Program-made: the position numbers and the translations under genes
Source: Kitasatospora humi
GTDB lineage: Bacteria; Actinomycetota; Actinomycetes; Streptomycetales; Streptomycetaceae
Length of the DNA stretch: 64,000 nt
Assembly: GCF_020907985.1 (NCBI RefSeq)
Contig: NZ_JAJJPA010000002.1
Coordinates: forward strand, 62,001 to 126,000
Direction: 5' to 3'
In this document: positions 8,874-17,951 of the stretch, in pieces
How positions within the stretch are numbered: position 1 is the stretch's first letter
Layout of the letters: every line of letters begins with the position of its first letter
Notes under the pieces: generated by a model
Told to the model about the DNA's origin: nothing
Seen by the model: the letters and a program-made list of their open reading frames with translations, nothing else
Database searches by the model: none

Positions 8874-10656
8874 CGACGTGCACCTCCTCGGGCCGACCGT
8901 GCCAGGACGCCCAGAGCGCGGCATAGCGGCCACCGCGTGCCACGAGCTCGTCGTGCGGGCCGACTTCCACGATCCGTCCCTCCTCCATGACCACCACCCG
9001 GTCCGCGTCGCGTGCGGTGTGCAGGCGGTGGGCGATCGCGACCACGGTGCGGCCGGCCAGCACCGCGGCCAGTGAACGCTCCAACTGCCGGGCGGTGCGC
9101 GGGTCGAGCATCGCCGTCGCCTCGTCCAGCACAAGCGTGTGCGGATCGGCCAGCACCAGTCGGGCCAGAGCCAGTTGCTGGGCCTGGGCAGGGGAGGGGC
9201 GGGTCGCCCCGGAGCCCAGTGGGGCGTCCAGCCCGAGTTCCGCGGCCCAGTCCCAGGCGTCCACGGCGCGCAGCGCGCGCTCGAGTTCCCGGTCGTCCGC
9301 AGTCGGCTTGGCGATCAGCAGGTTGTCCCGCAGGGTGCCGCTGAAGACGTGGTGCTCCTGGGTGACCAGGACGACCCGGCGGCGCAACTCGGCCAGTGGC
9401 AGCGCGGTGAGTGGTACCCCGCCCACGGTCGCCGAGCCGGTCCTGGGCTGGTGGATGCCGGTGAGAAGCCTGCCGAGGGTGGACTTGCCCGCCCCGGAGG
9501 AGCCGACGATGGCCAGCCGCTCCCCGGGCTCGATGACCAGATCGAGGTCGTGCAGGACGTCCCGCCCCGCCCGGTAGGCGTAGCTGACCCCGCGCAACTC
9601 GATGGGCTCACCATTGGCCGCAGCGGCGCCGCCCCCGGCCGCAACCGCCTGCGGCCGCCCGGCGGGCAGCACCGTCTGCGGCCGCTCGGCTTGCTCGCCG
9701 ACACCCATGAGGCGCGCCAGTGAAGCGCCGCCGACCTGCAACTCGTCCATCCAGAACAGCAGTCGGTCCACCGGACCGATCAGCTGCTGGACGTAGAGCG
9801 TCACGGCCGTCACCGCGGCGAGCGTCACCACGCCGTGGATGTAGAGGAGTCCGCCGATCGCCAGCGACGCGACGACCGGCAGGACGTAGCCGGTGTCGGC
9901 GATCGGCAGGTAGACGCTGCGCAGCCACAGGGTGTACCGCTCGGCTGCGAAAGACTCCGCGATGTCCTGGTTGAGCCGCTCCATGCGCTTGTCCGCGACG
10001 CGCAGCGCATCCACCGTCCGCGCGCCCTCGACGGTCTCGGCGAGCGTCTCGGTGATCCTCGAATAGGACGCGTTGGCCCGCAGGTAGCCCGGCCGGGCGC
10101 GGCCCAGGTACCACCGGGTCGACGCCCAGAGCACGGGCACGGCGATCAGGCAGGGCAGCACCAGCACCGGGCTCACCAGAACGATCGCTCCGATGGTGAG
10201 CAGGATCGTGCACAGCGCCATCAGGGCGTCCGGGGCTGCCAGTTGCACGGTACGGGCGAGCACATCGATGTCCCGGGTGGACCTGGTGACCAGGTCGCCG
10301 GAGCCGGCCCGCTCGACCGTGGCCAGCGGAAGCTTGAGCAGGCTGTCGACGAACTGCTCGCGCAGGCCGGCCAGCACCTGCTCGCCCAGGCGCACGGAGC
10401 CGAACGTGGCGTACCGTTCCAGCACGGCCTGGGCGATCACGGCGACGCAGATCACCAGCCCGGTGACGGCGGCCGTGTCCAGGTGCCGGCCGGCGTCCTG
10501 GATCAGCCGGCCGAGCATCCAGGGGGCGACCAGTCCGGCGACGGTGGCCAAACCGTGCAGGAGCAGGTTCCGGGCGAGCTCGCGCCGGTTGTCCCGGATC
10601 AATTCCTTGGAGCGGGCGCGTACGGCGCGGGTGGACGCGACGGGCAGGGCGTTCAC
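8866..10656 (-). CDS. ABC exporter half-transporter (canonical Walker A/B, degenerate signature)
   Basis: A 596-aa fused transmembrane (about 30-310) and nucleotide-binding (about 350-590) subunit of the exporter type. Walker A is intact (VGSSGAGKST) and so is Walker B (TLVLDEATAM), but the LSGGQ signature is degenerate (RPSPAQAQQ). This complements the adjacent subunit, which has the opposite defects, so the two form a heterodimer with one working composite ATP site. The ATG at 10656 overlaps the upstream stop by 4 bases (ATGA). Export of the cluster 1 product, or self-resistance, is the likely role. Confidence 0.9.
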   Translation of the reverse strand: MNALPVASTRAVRARSKELIRDNRRELARNLLLHGLATVAGLVAPWMLGRLIQDAGRHLDTAAVTGLVICVAVIAQAVLERYATFGSVRLGEQVLAGLREQFVDSLLKLPLATVERAGSGDLVTRSTRDIDVLARTVQLAAPDALMALCTILLTIGAIVLVSPVLVLPCLIAVPVLWASTRWYLGRARPGYLRANASYSRITETLAETVEGARTVDALRVADKRMERLNQDIAESFAAERYTLWLRSVYLPIADTGYVLPVVASLAIGGLLYIHGVVTLAAVTAVTLYVQQLIGPVDRLLFWMDELQVGGASLARLMGVGEQAERPQTVLPAGRPQAVAAGGGAAAANGEPIELRGVSYAYRAGRDVLHDLDLVIEPGERLAIVGSSGAGKSTLGRLLTGIHQPRTGSATVGGVPLTALPLAELRRRVVLVTQEHHVFSGTLRDNLLIAKPTADDRELERALRAVDAWDWAAELGLDAPLGSGATRPSPAQAQQLALARLVLADPHTLVLDEATAMLDPRTARQLERSLAAVLAGRTVVAIAHRLHTARDADRVVVMEEGRIVEVGPHDELVARGGRYAALWASWHGRPEEVHVGE

Positions 10657-12371
10657 GACGCGGCCACCTCCCGGGTGACGATGGATCGGTACTGGGGGTT
10701 GGCGAGCAGCTCGGTGTGGGTGCCGTGAGCGACGACCTTGCCGTCCACCACCAGCACGACCTGCTCGGTGCGGTCCAGCAGCAGTGGGCTGGTGGTGAGG
10801 ACGAGCGTTGAGCGGCCCGCGCGCAACGCCGACAGGCCGGCGGCGATGGTGCCCTCGGTGTGCGCGTCGACCGCGTTCGTCGGTTCCACCAGGACCAGCA
10901 CCTCCGGGTCGGCCAGCACGGCCCGGGCCAGCCGCAGCCGTTGCTGCTGACCGCCGGAGAACTCCCGCCCCGCGTTGCCGATCACCGTGTCCAGGCCCTC
11001 GGGCAGCCGGTCGACGATCTCGGTGGCCGAGGCACCGTCCAGTGCCCGGGCCAGCAGCTGCGGGTCGGCCGCCGCGCGGTCGCGCGGGTCGAGTTCACCG
11101 CGCAGCGGGCCGGAGAACAGCCGGGCCTCGCTGTCCACGACCAGGACGCGGCGGCGCACCTCGTCCAGCGGCAGATCGGCCAGCGGGACCCCGGCCAGGG
11201 TGGTGGCCGAGTCGGTGTAGCGACCCAGCCGGTCGGCGAGCGCTCCGGCGTCGGGCGTGCCCGTGCAGACCACACCGACGATGCGTCCGGCGGGCAGCAC
11301 GAGCCCGGACTCGGGATCCTCCAGGACCGTCGCCGCGGCGGCCGGGGCCGGGGCCGGCGTCGCCGTGCCGGAGCTCAGTTCCGGCCGCAGTCCCAGCAGC
11401 TTGACCACCCGGCCGGCCGCCACCAGGGCACGGGTCAACTGGTCGACCATCCCGGTCGCCCGGCGCAACTGCTCGGCCAGGAAGACCGCGTAGCCGTAGA
11501 ACGAGACCAGCAGGCCGGCGCTGATCCGTCCGGTGTCGACGTAGTGCGCCCCGAGCCAGACCACCGCGGTGACCAGTAGACCGGGCAGCAGCAGCTTGAC
11601 CCCGGTGATCCATGCCTCGATCGCGGCCACCCGGACGCTTTCCTGCCGGACCCGCTGCGAGGCGGTCCGGTAGCGGTCGGCGAAGACCTCTTCGCCACCG
11701 ATTCCGCGCAGCACCCGCAACCCGGCGACGATGTCCACCGCCAGATCAGTCAACAGGGCCTGCTGTGAGCGCAGTTGATCCTGACGACTGTGAAGTACCC
11801 GCATCAGCCGGGCCATCGCCCAGGCGATCGCGGGGACGCCGAGCAGCACCAGCAGCCCGAGCTGCCAGGACTGCGCGAGCATGATGCCGGCGACCAGCAG
11901 CGCCGAGACCACCGCCCCGCTGCCGCGGGCCGAGCTCTCCAGGGCGACACCGACCCGGGTGACGTCGGCGGCCCCCACGCTCAACGCCTCTCCCGCGGAG
12001 ACCTTCTTGGGCAGGTCCGCACCGAGCCAGGCGGCCTGACGGGTGATGAACTGCGTGGTCGCGTAGCTGGCGCCGTAGCGGTTCCGCACCGAGCAGCGAT
12101 CGCGCAGGGTGCCGGTGACGGCTTGGCCGACGCCCAGCGCCAGGACGACCCCGCTCCACAGCAGCAGGTTCTGCGCGCTGCGCGCGATCAGCCCCGCGTC
12201 GACACCCCGGCCGACGGCGGCGGGCACCAGCCCCTGACACACGGCGCACAGCACGCCGTACACCAGGGCGAGCAGGGCCGTCCCGCGCCGGGCGTCGACG
12301 AGCCACCACAGGTAGCGGGCTGGTGAGCGGTGGTCGGGGACGCCCGGATCAGAGTCAGGAAAAGGACGCAT
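10653..12371 (-). CDS. ABC exporter half-transporter (degenerate Walker A/B, intact signature)
   Basis: A 572-aa exporter-type subunit with an N-terminal membrane domain (about 25-320) and a nucleotide-binding domain (about 350-565). The P-loop is lost: the expected GxxGxGK(S/T) reads CTGTPDAGA. Walker B reads VLVLVEPT, lacking the usual Asp. The signature EFSGGQQQR is intact. Such a subunit cannot hydrolyse ATP by itself but supplies its signature motif to the partner encoded just downstream. It is the second gene of the operon, 73 bases after the methyltransferase gene. Confidence 0.9.
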   Translation of the reverse strand: MRPFPDSDPGVPDHRSPARYLWWLVDARRGTALLALVYGVLCAVCQGLVPAAVGRGVDAGLIARSAQNLLLWSGVVLALGVGQAVTGTLRDRCSVRNRYGASYATTQFITRQAAWLGADLPKKVSAGEALSVGAADVTRVGVALESSARGSGAVVSALLVAGIMLAQSWQLGLLVLLGVPAIAWAMARLMRVLHSRQDQLRSQQALLTDLAVDIVAGLRVLRGIGGEEVFADRYRTASQRVRQESVRVAAIEAWITGVKLLLPGLLVTAVVWLGAHYVDTGRISAGLLVSFYGYAVFLAEQLRRATGMVDQLTRALVAAGRVVKLLGLRPELSSGTATPAPAPAAAATVLEDPESGLVLPAGRIVGVVCTGTPDAGALADRLGRYTDSATTLAGVPLADLPLDEVRRRVLVVDSEARLFSGPLRGELDPRDRAAADPQLLARALDGASATEIVDRLPEGLDTVIGNAGREFSGGQQQRLRLARAVLADPEVLVLVEPTNAVDAHTEGTIAAGLSALRAGRSTLVLTTSPLLLDRTEQVVLVVDGKVVAHGTHTELLANPQYRSIVTREVAAS

Positions 12372-12444
12372 GTCTTCCCAGGGTTGTTTCAGGCCGGCGG
12401 AAGGTCGGACCGGGAGCGGTCCGAGAGGGTCGGCGCGTTGGTGA

Positions 12445-13500
12445 CTAGGCCTTGATGCCGGTGGTCAGCCCGTGTTCGAACGGAAGTCCGGCGATGGTCG
12501 TCACGTCACCGAAGCCCGCCCGGCGCAGCCAGTCCTCGTAGTCCCCGGCCGGGTACGCCATGCCCCCGCCGCTGGCCAGGACGTTCAGGTAGAGGGAGAG
12601 ACGGGCGGAGTAGATGCCCTGCGTCTCGTCATCGGAAGCGTTGAAACCGTAGACGATGACCCGACCGCCGGCGGGCAGCGCGTCGTACGCCTTGCGGAGG
12701 AGCGCGACGATCCGGTCTCCCGGGAAGATCTCCAGGACGTGACTGAACATCACGGTGTCGTAGCCGGTCGGGAAGGCGTCGGCGAACAGGTCGACGCCCC
12801 GCAGGTCGACCCGGCTCTCAGTGTCGGCCGCAGTGGCTTGCTCGGCGAGCCTGGCGACACTGGGCATGTCGAGGATGGTCACCTGGAGCTCCGGGTACCG
12901 CGCCACCAGTGCGGCGGTGGTGGTGCCTGCCCCGCCGCCGACGTCGAGCAGCCGACGGGCAGGGGAGAACAACGCTTCCTGCTCGACCAGGCCGGGAAGG
13001 GTCCGGAGCGTGAAGGCGCTCATCGAGGCGTGGAAGACCGATTCCAACTCCGGTGTGCGGGACAGTCGCTGATAGAGCGTCGGCTCATCACCCGGGAAGG
13101 CCGCGAGCGCGGTATTGGTGCCGGCCCGGAGCGCCGTGGTCATCTGCCCGAACGCCGGGTAGTAGATGTCCCGCCAGCCGACGAGGATCCGGCGCCAGCT
13201 GTCCGGGGAGTCCGCTGCGAGCAGCTGCTCGGCGGTGGCGGCGTTCCGGTAGTCGCCGTCGTGCCGCTCCAACAGGCCGGTGGTGCACACGGCGTGCAGC
13301 AGGACGCGCAGCTGGTGAGCGGGCAGACCGGTGAACTCGCGCACGGCCTCGAAGGACGAATCGGAATTCTTGGAGAGGAACTCGAAAACACCCAGTTCGG
13401 CCGCGGAAACCACGGCATTGAAGAGAGCCGGGGCGTTCACCAGGAATTGGAATCGTTCGAAGACCGGATCCTGCGATAAGTCGGCCGAAGATCGTTTCAT
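12445..13500 (-). CDS. SAM-dependent methyltransferase of the O-methyltransferase-2 family
   Basis: Protein of 351 aa with an N-terminal dimerisation/winged-helix domain (about 1-150) and a Rossmann methyltransferase domain with SAM motif LLDVGGGAGTTTAAL and acceptor loop ILDMPSV. In typical members the catalytic base is the His of an LHDW-like motif; here the site reads SHVLEIF, so that His appears absent and the acceptor may not be a phenol. Codon 8 is TTA (13477-13479), the rare leucine codon read by bldA tRNA, so the first gene of the left operon may be under developmental control. I chose the ATG at 13500; a frame running up to 14259 does not follow the family. Confidence 0.85.
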   Translation of the reverse strand: MKRSSADLSQDPVFERFQFLVNAPALFNAVVSAAELGVFEFLSKNSDSSFEAVREFTGLPAHQLRVLLHAVCTTGLLERHDGDYRNAATAEQLLAADSPDSWRRILVGWRDIYYPAFGQMTTALRAGTNTALAAFPGDEPTLYQRLSRTPELESVFHASMSAFTLRTLPGLVEQEALFSPARRLLDVGGGAGTTTAALVARYPELQVTILDMPSVARLAEQATAADTESRVDLRGVDLFADAFPTGYDTVMFSHVLEIFPGDRIVALLRKAYDALPAGGRVIVYGFNASDDETQGIYSARLSLYLNVLASGGGMAYPAGDYEDWLRRAGFGDVTTIAGLPFEHGLTTGIKA

Positions 13501-13739
13501 CTCATCCCCATGATAAAGTCGCTCACCGTCGATAGGGCAGAGCGATGTCTCGAAGCTTCGCACCCCCTCTGTCATACTGTCAAGCGACTTTTCCCCGAGT
13601 TCCGGGGAGGGCCGTTCGGGACCGTTAATGCATGGTGGGGGTGCCGGTCGGTCCGTCCGCGGGTGTCGTCGGCCACCGCAAGCCATCGTGTGCGGCCGGT
13701 CCCGGTGAGGGTTTTGTGCAGTCGGGCCGAAAAGCGGTG

Positions 13740-13765
13740 GCCGTTCGGGCAGTGGGGCGGCCGGG
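13740..13765 (+). repeat. 26-bp direct repeat, copy 1
   Basis: Core GTTCGGGCAGTGGGGCGG within a 26-base block identical to 14115-14140. The copies are in the same orientation, 375 bases apart, both inside the divergent control region. The length is too great for chance even at this base composition. Confidence 0.8.
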
Positions 13766-14114
13766 GATCTCGCCGCAGGCCGGGCGGGGAGTGGTCGACG
13801 ACGGCGTTGTGCAGGTCGCCGTCGGCCGGCGCCGGAACGGTTCTTGGGAACGGTCCGGGCCGTCGTGGTGGCTGCCGCCGGTAGGGATCCTACACGGGTT
13901 CCTTGGTGTTCAAGTGAGCCGATTTGCTTGACGCGCAAGGTTTGTAGCGCCGTAGGGGCTGTCGGTGGCGCGGTCGAGGGGGCCAAGCGGGCGACTCGGC
14001 GGCAGTCGGGGCCCGATCCGCGTGACCGGGTCGAGCCGCGGGGCGGGCGCTGCGGGCCGACCGGCGGCAGGGGGTGCGCGGGCCTCGATGGTCCGCTCCT
14101 CGGTGCTGGCGGGA

Positions 14115-14140
14115 GCCGTTCGGGCAGTGGGGCGGCCGGG
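14115..14140 (+). repeat. 26-bp direct repeat, copy 2
   Basis: Identical over 26 bases to 13740-13765. It lies about 370 bases upstream of the amidinotransferase start. It could be a paired regulator-binding site or the scar of a local duplication; the sequence does not decide. Confidence 0.8.
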
Positions 14141-14511
14141 TGGTCGGTCGCGCCGGCCTCGGGCCGGACGTCAGTCCACCGCACACGAATAGGACGGAAG
14201 CCCTCGCGTCCGCGGCAGCCCTTCGCGGAAATCTCCGGCTGCCACCGTGCACTGTGCAATCAGCCGCGCCGGGTGGCGGCCGGGCTATATAAGCGGCCTT
14301 GAAATGTCCAGTTTGTGTGATTCAGGGCGCGTGCGGCCCTATGCGGCGGGCGCGGTTCTACCTAAGGGTATTGCCGTCGCCGAAGGAGCGTGCCTACGGT
14401 GTACCAGCTGATCCTCCGGGCCTCGCCCGATTTTCCAGACCTGTCCATTTCGGTCGTTTCCGGCCGGCCTCGTCCGGCGTAGCTTCCCACATTCGGGAGC
14501 GTGTCACGCTT

Positions 14512-15645
14512 ATGAAGCTGAACAGTTACGATGAGTGGTCGCCCCTGCGTGAGGTCGTCGTCGGCTCGGCGGCGAACTACACATCGCACGAGCGCGAGCT
14601 GTCCTTCGACCTCTTCTTCCACGACAACCTGGTCCGCTCGGAGTGGTACTACCCAAGGCTGAGCGTCGGCTCCACCGGCGCCACGCGGTCGACGATCAAG
14701 CAGCGCTACGTGGAGGAGCTGCTGGAGGACATCGAAGGCATCGTCGACGCCCTCCGCTCGCTGTCGGTGACCGTGCACCGGCCGCTGGACCTCCACGAGT
14801 CCACCGCGGAGGTGCGCACCCCGGCCTGGTCGGCCGCGGTGGTACCGCCGTTGAACGTCCGCGACAACACGCTGGTCCTGGGCGACGAGATCATCGAGAC
14901 ACCGCCGATGATCCGCTCCCGCTGGTTCGAGACCCAGTTCCTGAAACCGGTCTTCAACGAGTACTTCCGCCAGGGCGCCCGTTGGACGGTGATGCCCCGT
15001 CCGCTGATGACCGACGCGTCCTTCGACCAGTCCTACGCCCGGGGCGGCAGTCGGGTGGGCGGGCCGACCGAGCCGATCGAGGATCCGCAGTCCTCGCCCT
15101 ATGACGTCGGGTTCGAGATGATGTTCGACGGGGCGCAGTGCCTGAGGCTCGGCCGGGACGTGCTCGTCAACATCTCCACCGAGAACCACGCGATGGCCGT
15201 GGACTGGCTGGAACGCCATCTCCAGGGACGCTTCCGGCTGCACCGCGTCCACCAGCTGAGTGACAGTCACATCGACAGCATGGTACTGGCGTTGCGCCCG
15301 GGCACCCTGCTGGTCCGCTCCAAGGAGGTGGCCGACCAGCTGCCGGAGCCGCTGCGCGGTTGGGACCTGATCGTTCCGCCGGCGCCGACCGCGAACAACT
15401 TCCCCGGCTACGAGGACGACGACCTCATCCTCACCAGTCCGTTCATCGACATGAACGTGCTCTCGGTGAGCCCGGACACCGTCCTGGTCAATGACGCCTG
15501 CCCGGAGCTGATGCGGACCCTGGAGCAGCACGGCTTCACCGTGGTGCCCGTCCGGCACCGCCACCGGCGGCTGTTCGGCGGCGGCTTCCACTGCTTCACC
15601 CTGGACACCGTCCGGGACGGCGGCCCGGAGGACTACCTGGGCTGA
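14512..15645 (+). CDS. Amidinotransferase (glycine amidinotransferase/StrB1 family)
   Basis: Protein of 377 aa, the usual length for arginine:amine amidinotransferases. The catalytic triad can be placed: Asp206 in MFDGAQCLRLGRD, His253 in SDSHIDSM and the nucleophile Cys361 in GGGFHCFTLD; the spacing (47 and 108) is close to that of human AGAT (49 and 104). The enzyme transfers the amidino group of arginine to an amine, giving a guanidino compound and ornithine. The start at 14512 (MKLNSYDEW) is the family start; a GGGAG lies 12 bases upstream. It is the first gene of the right operon and probably makes the guanidino amino acid used by the PGM1-type ligase. Confidence 0.92.
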   Translation: MKLNSYDEWSPLREVVVGSAANYTSHERELSFDLFFHDNLVRSEWYYPRLSVGSTGATRSTIKQRYVEELLEDIEGIVDALRSLSVTVHRPLDLHESTAEVRTPAWSAAVVPPLNVRDNTLVLGDEIIETPPMIRSRWFETQFLKPVFNEYFRQGARWTVMPRPLMTDASFDQSYARGGSRVGGPTEPIEDPQSSPYDVGFEMMFDGAQCLRLGRDVLVNISTENHAMAVDWLERHLQGRFRLHRVHQLSDSHIDSMVLALRPGTLLVRSKEVADQLPEPLRGWDLIVPPAPTANNFPGYEDDDLILTSPFIDMNVLSVSPDTVLVNDACPELMRTLEQHGFTVVPVRHRHRRLFGGGFHCFTLDTVRDGGPEDYLG

Positions 15646-15685
15646 CCACCGCTGTTGTCCGACCGACCGTCACACAGGGGGAACG

Positions 15686-15871
15686 GTGACCGCAGTCCCG
15701 CAACAGCCGGCCGTGCGGATCACGGCTGTCGGCACGGCCGTGCCGACGACGTCGTTCAGCCGGCGCGAGCCGCTGGACGAATTCCGGACCACCGATCCGC
15801 GGACCAGACCGGTGCTCCTCAACAGCGCACCGGTCCCCAAGGCAGCCGTCGAGCACGGGGAGCGGGGATGA
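15686..15871 (+). pseudogene. DpgA-like type III PKS, N-terminal relic (61 codons)
   Basis: A 61-codon frame starting with GTG at 15686, preceded by GGGGGAA. The peptide runs RITAVGTAVPTTSFSRREP then DEFRTTDPRTRPVLLNSA. This matches the first 50-60 residues of DpgA, the type III polyketide synthase that makes 3,5-dihydroxyphenylacetate (remembered pattern: GTAV, TSYS, EVLD, DPK.RSV.LNSA). Everything beyond, including the catalytic Cys, is missing. Its TGA overlaps the P450 ATG (ATGA), so translation may be kept only to couple the P450. It could instead be a real small protein, but the family resemblance argues for a truncated gene. Confidence 0.65.
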
Positions 15872-17127
15872 CAGAGCCCAGGCACAGCACCGCCGCAGCA
15901 GGTGGCGCGCCGAGTGGACCCGACGTGGTGACGGATGAAGTCGACGTGGTGTCGCTGCCCACGGTGCGGCAGAACGTCTTCGATCCGCCGCCCGAGTTGA
16001 CCGCCCTGCGGGCCGAGGCACCGGTGCGCCGGCTGCGCTATCCAGACGGCCACCTCGGCTGGCTGGTCACCGGTCACCGTGCGGCCCGGGCCGTGCTCGC
16101 CGACCCGCGCTTCAGCGCCCGCTCCGAACTGAAGCGGGTGCCGGTGGCCCGACCGGGCTCGGACCCCTTCTACGGCCGCCCCGCGCTGCCGGGCTGGCTG
16201 GTGGACATGGACCCGCCCGACCACACCCGCATCCGCCGCCTGCTGACCGGCGAGTTCACCGCGCGCCGGATGAAGCAGCTGGTGCCCCGGATCGAACGCG
16301 TCGTCGACGAGCGGCTGTCCCACCTGGCACGACAGGCCCAACCCGCCGACCTGGTCGAGGCGTTCGCGCTACCGGTGCCGTCCCTGGTGATCTGCGAGCT
16401 GCTCGGGGTCCCCACCGCGGCGCGGGAGGACTTCCAGCACCAGAGCACCCTGCTGTTCCGCCTGGACGTCTCCGCGGACCAGGCCACCGAGGCGATGGAC
16501 TGGTTGGACGGCTTCCTGCGCGAGTTGGTCCGGCACCGGCGCGCGCGTCCCGGGGACGACCTGCTGAGCCGACTCGTGGCCGACGGCTCGATGACCGAGG
16601 AAGAGGTCGCCGGCACCGGCGTCCTGCTGCTCACCGCCGGTCACGAGACCACCGCGGGTTCGATCGGCCTGGGCACCTTCGCCCTGCTCTGCCACCCCGA
16701 GCAGCTCGCGGCCCTGCGGGCGGATCCGACGCTCACCGACAACGCGGTCGAGGAGCTGCTCCGCTACCTGACCATCTTCCAGTTCGGAGTGCCCCGCACG
16801 CCGTTGGAGGACGTCGAACTCGCCGGCCGGCTGCTGCGGGCAGGGGAGTCGGTGACGGTCTCCCTCTCGGCGGCCAACCGAGACCCGGAGGCGTTCGCGG
16901 AGCCGGACAGCCTCAGGCTGGACCGCAGGACATCCGCCCACCTGGCCTTCGGCCACGGCATTCACCAGTGCATCGGTCAGAACCTGGCCCGGGCCGAGAT
17001 GCGGGTGGCCTTCCCGGCGCTGTTCCGCCACTTCCCCGAGCTGCGCCTGGCCGTCCCACTCGACGCCGTGCCACTCGGCCATGACATGGGCTTCTACGGA
17101 GCACACCGGCTACCGGTCGCCTGGTGA
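15868..17127 (+). CDS. Cytochrome P450
   Basis: A 419-aa class I bacterial P450. The I-helix oxygen-activation motif is TAGHETTAG, the K-helix ExxR lies in EELLRY, and the heme loop FGHGIHQCIGQ provides the thiolate Cys368. It needs ferredoxin partners from elsewhere in the genome. The ATG at 15868 overlaps the stop of the DpgA relic; the following methyltransferase overlaps by GTGA. It probably hydroxylates or desaturates the cluster 1 product or a carrier-bound amino acid; the substrate is unknown. Confidence 0.95.
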   Translation: MTEPRHSTAAAGGAPSGPDVVTDEVDVVSLPTVRQNVFDPPPELTALRAEAPVRRLRYPDGHLGWLVTGHRAARAVLADPRFSARSELKRVPVARPGSDPFYGRPALPGWLVDMDPPDHTRIRRLLTGEFTARRMKQLVPRIERVVDERLSHLARQAQPADLVEAFALPVPSLVICELLGVPTAAREDFQHQSTLLFRLDVSADQATEAMDWLDGFLRELVRHRRARPGDDLLSRLVADGSMTEEEVAGTGVLLLTAGHETTAGSIGLGTFALLCHPEQLAALRADPTLTDNAVEELLRYLTIFQFGVPRTPLEDVELAGRLLRAGESVTVSLSAANRDPEAFAEPDSLRLDRRTSAHLAFGHGIHQCIGQNLARAEMRVAFPALFRHFPELRLAVPLDAVPLGHDMGFYGAHRLPVAW

Positions 17128-17951
17128 CGGCCGCGCCACGCCCCAGCAACCAGGACCAGCCGGTCCACCGACCCGACAAGGCGGGAACCCCTGTGATCGA
17201 CGACGCGTTCATGGCAGCGGTCAACGAACTCTCCGTGCCGGAAATGGGCACCGACGCCACCGCACCGCTGCTCTACTGGCTCATCCGCACGGTCCGCCCC
17301 CAGCACGTGCTCGAAGTGGGCATGGGCTACACCACGCCGTTCCTCGCCCAGGCACTGCGCGACAACGCGACGGCGGTGGACCTGGAGCGGTCCCGGCTCG
17401 GCGATCCGGCCGCCGCCGAACTCCAGCCGCTGGCCCACGCGGAGTACTACGAGCAGCCGTACCGTCCCCGGCTGGTGTGCATCGACCGGATGACCGACCC
17501 CACCTCCTCCGCGCCGCGCGCCCTGAAGGTGCTCGACGACCTCGGTCTCACCGGAGTCTGCACCGTCGTCGAGGGCGATATGACCGGGGCGGGGGAGCGC
17601 GTCCAGCAGGAGCTGGGTCTGATCGACTTCGCCTGGATCGACACCTGGGACACACTGGCGTTCGTGCGCGAGTACTGGCAACTGATCAACCCGGCGGGCG
17701 GGATGCTCGCCGTGCACTACCTGATGACCTATCCGCAGGGCCGGGCCATCCTCCACTACCTCAAGTCGCTGGCCGGCCCGGAGGGCGGGCTGGAGATCAC
17801 GAACCTGCGCGAGCCCCACCGCACCGGGCAGAACAGCACCACGCTGATCCGGCGGATCCGTGACTACGTCGATCCCGAAGACCTGCGGCCCCAGGGCACC
17901 GCCAACGACCCCACCGGGGTCCTCGACCGTTTCGCCGGCGGTGGGCGATGA
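17124..17951 (+). CDS. Class I SAM-dependent methyltransferase-like protein
   Basis: Protein of 275 aa starting with GTG overlapping the P450 stop. A Rossmann fold is indicated by VLEVGMGYTTPFLAQAL (SAM-binding loop), VVEGDMTGAG and the strand-4 motif IDFAWIDTWD. Acidic residues resemble small-molecule O-methyltransferases that use a metal, but I cannot place the metal site with certainty. It sits between oxidative genes, so it may methylate a hydroxyl introduced by them. ATGA overlap with the next gene. Confidence 0.75.
   Translation: MTAAPRPSNQDQPVHRPDKAGTPVIDDAFMAAVNELSVPEMGTDATAPLLYWLIRTVRPQHVLEVGMGYTTPFLAQALRDNATAVDLERSRLGDPAAAELQPLAHAEYYEQPYRPRLVCIDRMTDPTSSAPRALKVLDDLGLTGVCTVVEGDMTGAGERVQQELGLIDFAWIDTWDTLAFVREYWQLINPAGGMLAVHYLMTYPQGRAILHYLKSLAGPEGGLEITNLREPHRTGQNSTTLIRRIRDYVDPEDLRPQGTANDPTGVLDRFAGGGR

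Larger units (their letters stand above)
13501..14511. promoter_or_regulatory. 1-kb divergent control region of cluster 1
   Basis: The spacer between the two divergent operons lacks a convincing gene. On the minus strand, TAGGAT (complement of 13887-13892) is a good -10, with TTGAAC (complement of 13908-13913) 15 bases upstream, a short spacing. Closer to the methyltransferase start, TTGACAG-TA-TGACAG (direct repeat, complement of about 13574-13587) and a 10-bp palindrome CGAAGCTTCG lie within 100 bases. An unusually A/T-rich TATATAAG occurs at about 14285-14292 before the plus-strand operon. Two 26-bp direct repeats are listed separately. These assignments are by eye only. Confidence 0.4.

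Noticed and set aside
13501..14259. N-terminal extension of the methyltransferase up to 14259
   Set aside because: The added 250 residues are Arg/Pro-rich and unlike the family; the frame is open only because of base composition.
14284..14293. TATATAAG as a strong promoter for the amidinotransferase operon
   Set aside because: There is no -35 at a suitable distance and it is over 200 bases from the start codon; kept only as a note in the control region.
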